DNA from: JBCBSP01 sp039819095
GTDB taxonomy: Bacteria; Pseudomonadota; Alphaproteobacteria; Caulobacterales; Maricaulaceae
NCBI GenBank assembly: GCA_039819095.1
Contig: JBCBSP010000008.1
Location: 62,001 to 126,000 of the forward strand
Direction: 5' to 3'
Length of the DNA: 64,000 nucleotides
Made by a program: the position numbers and the translations under genes
The notes under the pieces: generated by a model
The model's database searches: none
Told to the model about the DNA's origin: nothing
The model's input: only the letters and a program-made list of their open reading frames with translations
Shown: one piece after another, positions 63,020-64,000 of the stretch
Layout of the letters: every line of letters begins with the position of its first letter
Numbering within the stretch: the first letter of the stretch is position 1

Positions 63020-64000
63020 CTAGACGAATCCGTCTTCGGTTCCCGCTCCGGGGGCGGTTCTGGCGGCCTCGTACCGGCGTCTTCGGTCGATGCTGATCCC
63101 GTCTCGCAGTTCAGCCTTCGCCGCCTCGATTCCCGCAAAGTCGCAAATCAGATCGAGCCTGGAGCCGCGATCCAGATAGACCTGAAATCGGGTCGGCAGC
63201 ACAAGACTGCTCGATACTGAACCGGCCAGCAGGATGAAGGGCCGGCTGCCCAGACCGCGCAGCAGCGCTCCGCTGGCGCGCATGCCCAGCGACAGATAGG
63301 CGCTCTGGGTAATGACCAGCGTGCTGTCGGGTTTTAAAGTGGCGGCGCGCAGCGCGAAGGCGGCGCGCAGACCGCCGGGCGCCTTGCGCCAGCGCTGCGT
63401 TGGTTCAGCGCCCGCCTCGATGTCGTCGGTGAAGCGCTGGAAGGCCTCGCCCAAATCGCCATCGGCTCCAGCGGCGATCGCAAGGGCTTCGTCGAACGCA
63501 ATGTCCGGGCTCAGGCCGAGCTCGCTGCGCCAGTCGGCGGAGCGCAGATCGAAATCCTCGCTCACCAGGGCCGCGTCCGGCGAGCCTGTTGCAGCCTGCG
63601 CCAGGCGCGCAGCCGTCGGCCAGTCCGCAGGCCCGCCGGTGAACAGGAGAATGCGGACCGGCGCGCGCGGGCCGGGCTCAAACTTTGCCGCATCCAGCCA
63701 GGCATCCGGACCGGCTTCCGGACGCAGACCGTTTTCAAGATAGGGCTCAAGGCTGCGCACGAAGACCATCGTGTTGGCGATCGAGCCGATCGCGCCCAGA
63801 ACGAGGCGGATGATGACGAAAAACACGATGATCTGCGCCAGGCTCATTGCGCCTGCCTGAAGCTGGCCGAAGGCCAGGAAGGCCAACACGACTGCAGCTG
63901 CGGCGTAGCCGATATTCACAGCGGCATCACTATAGGCGCCAAGCCGAAGGCGTTTGACATAGGCGCTCAGGAAGCTGCTGACCCCGGAGCGGGTGTTGAA
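63020..64000 (-). CDS. ABC exporter-like protein with degenerate ATPase domain (N-terminus outside window)
   Basis: The visible 326 residues are the C-terminal part of a gene that enters from the right edge; the frame stays open through 64000. The first 95 visible residues are the end of an ABC membrane domain (LSAYVKRLRLGAYSDAAVN, then two hydrophobic helices). The rest aligns in order with an ABC ATPase but without its motifs: RILLFTGGPADWPTAARL replaces Walker A (no GKS/T), PGGLRAAFALRAATLKPD replaces LSGGQxxRxxLARAL, and STLVITQSAYLSLG replaces the DEPT Walker B. ATP hydrolysis is thus unlikely. It may pair with an active half-transporter, or be regulatory. Confidence 0.72.
   Translation of the reverse strand, partial: FNTRSGVSSFLSAYVKRLRLGAYSDAAVNIGYAAAAVVLAFLAFGQLQAGAMSLAQIIVFFVIIRLVLGAIGSIANTMVFVRSLEPYLENGLRPEAGPDAWLDAAKFEPGPRAPVRILLFTGGPADWPTAARLAQAATGSPDAALVSEDFDLRSADWRSELGLSPDIAFDEALAIAAGADGDLGEAFQRFTDDIEAGAEPTQRWRKAPGGLRAAFALRAATLKPDSTLVITQSAYLSLGMRASGALLRGLGSRPFILLAGSVSSSLVLPTRFQVYLDRGSRLDLICDFAGIEAAKAELRDGISIDRRRRYEAARTAPGAGTEDGFV

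Overview
The window is a dense, high-GC bacterial chromosome segment with about 53 protein genes, two tRNA genes, short intergenic gaps and no insertion sequence, phage or CRISPR array that I can see. It most resembles a stalked or dimorphic marine alphaproteobacterium of the Caulobacterales/Maricaulales type (Maricaulis or Oceanicaulis relatives). The grounds are a CpdR ortholog beside an N-formylglutamate amidohydrolase gene, the 1,600-residue NAD-glutamate dehydrogenase, an RsaD/RsaE-like type I secretion pair next to sugar-nucleotide genes, large TonB-dependent receptors, and a perfect TTAA-N7-TTAA CtrA-type box. The genus is an inference. Layout: 1-5.6 kb is housekeeping and stress (thioredoxin fragment, ProXp editing enzyme, tRNA-Gly, a KefB-like antiporter overlapping a tandem universal stress protein, a flavoprotein). 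5.6-9.8 kb is a minus-strand operon of a sulfotransferase, a glycosyltransferase-sulfotransferase fusion and an ABC exporter, with a 32-codon hydrophobic peptide gene on the opposite side. 10.4-22 kb carries an SDR, NAD-glutamate dehydrogenase, a TonB receptor and an S9 peptidase, suggesting peptide uptake, cleavage and glutamate catabolism. 22-27 kb holds a secreted small protein, CpdR, N-formylglutamate amidohydrolase, an XRE regulator with a probable autoregulatory operator, a HisN-like phosphatase, and a lipoprotein methyltransferase with a secreted partner. 27-33 kb holds Hsp20 behind a ROSE-like RNA thermometer, NAD synthetase, a pentapeptide-repeat protein, a deaminase-only RibD and phosphoglycerate mutase. 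From 33.7 kb to the right end most genes serve surface polysaccharide. These are phosphomannomutase/phosphoglucomutase, a type I secretion pair, RfbA, CysD and CysNC with CysQ (making PAPS and clearing PAP), a ManC-epimerase fusion, GalU, a UDP-glucuronate epimerase, UDP-glucose dehydrogenase, a CBS-guanylyltransferase with a partner dehydrogenase, a WecB/TagA transferase, a KdsD-type isomerase, an MBOAT/SGNH acylation pair, a glycosyltransferase-like protein and, at the edge, an ABC protein with a ruined ATPase domain. MotA, MnmC and tRNA-Val lie among them. How the genes fit together: the sugar-nucleotide genes can supply dTDP-glucose, GDP-mannose, UDP-glucose, UDP-glucuronate and UDP-galacturonate. 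The PAPS module can supply sulfate, the two sulfotransferases could use it, and MBOAT/SGNH could add acyl groups. The simplest reading is that the cell makes a sulfated, uronate-containing, acylated surface glycan. The most unusual items are the sulfotransferase/ABC operon with its divergent micropeptide, the PAPS module without sulfite-forming genes, the ROSE-like element, the ATPase-dead ABC protein and the lipoprotein methyltransferase.
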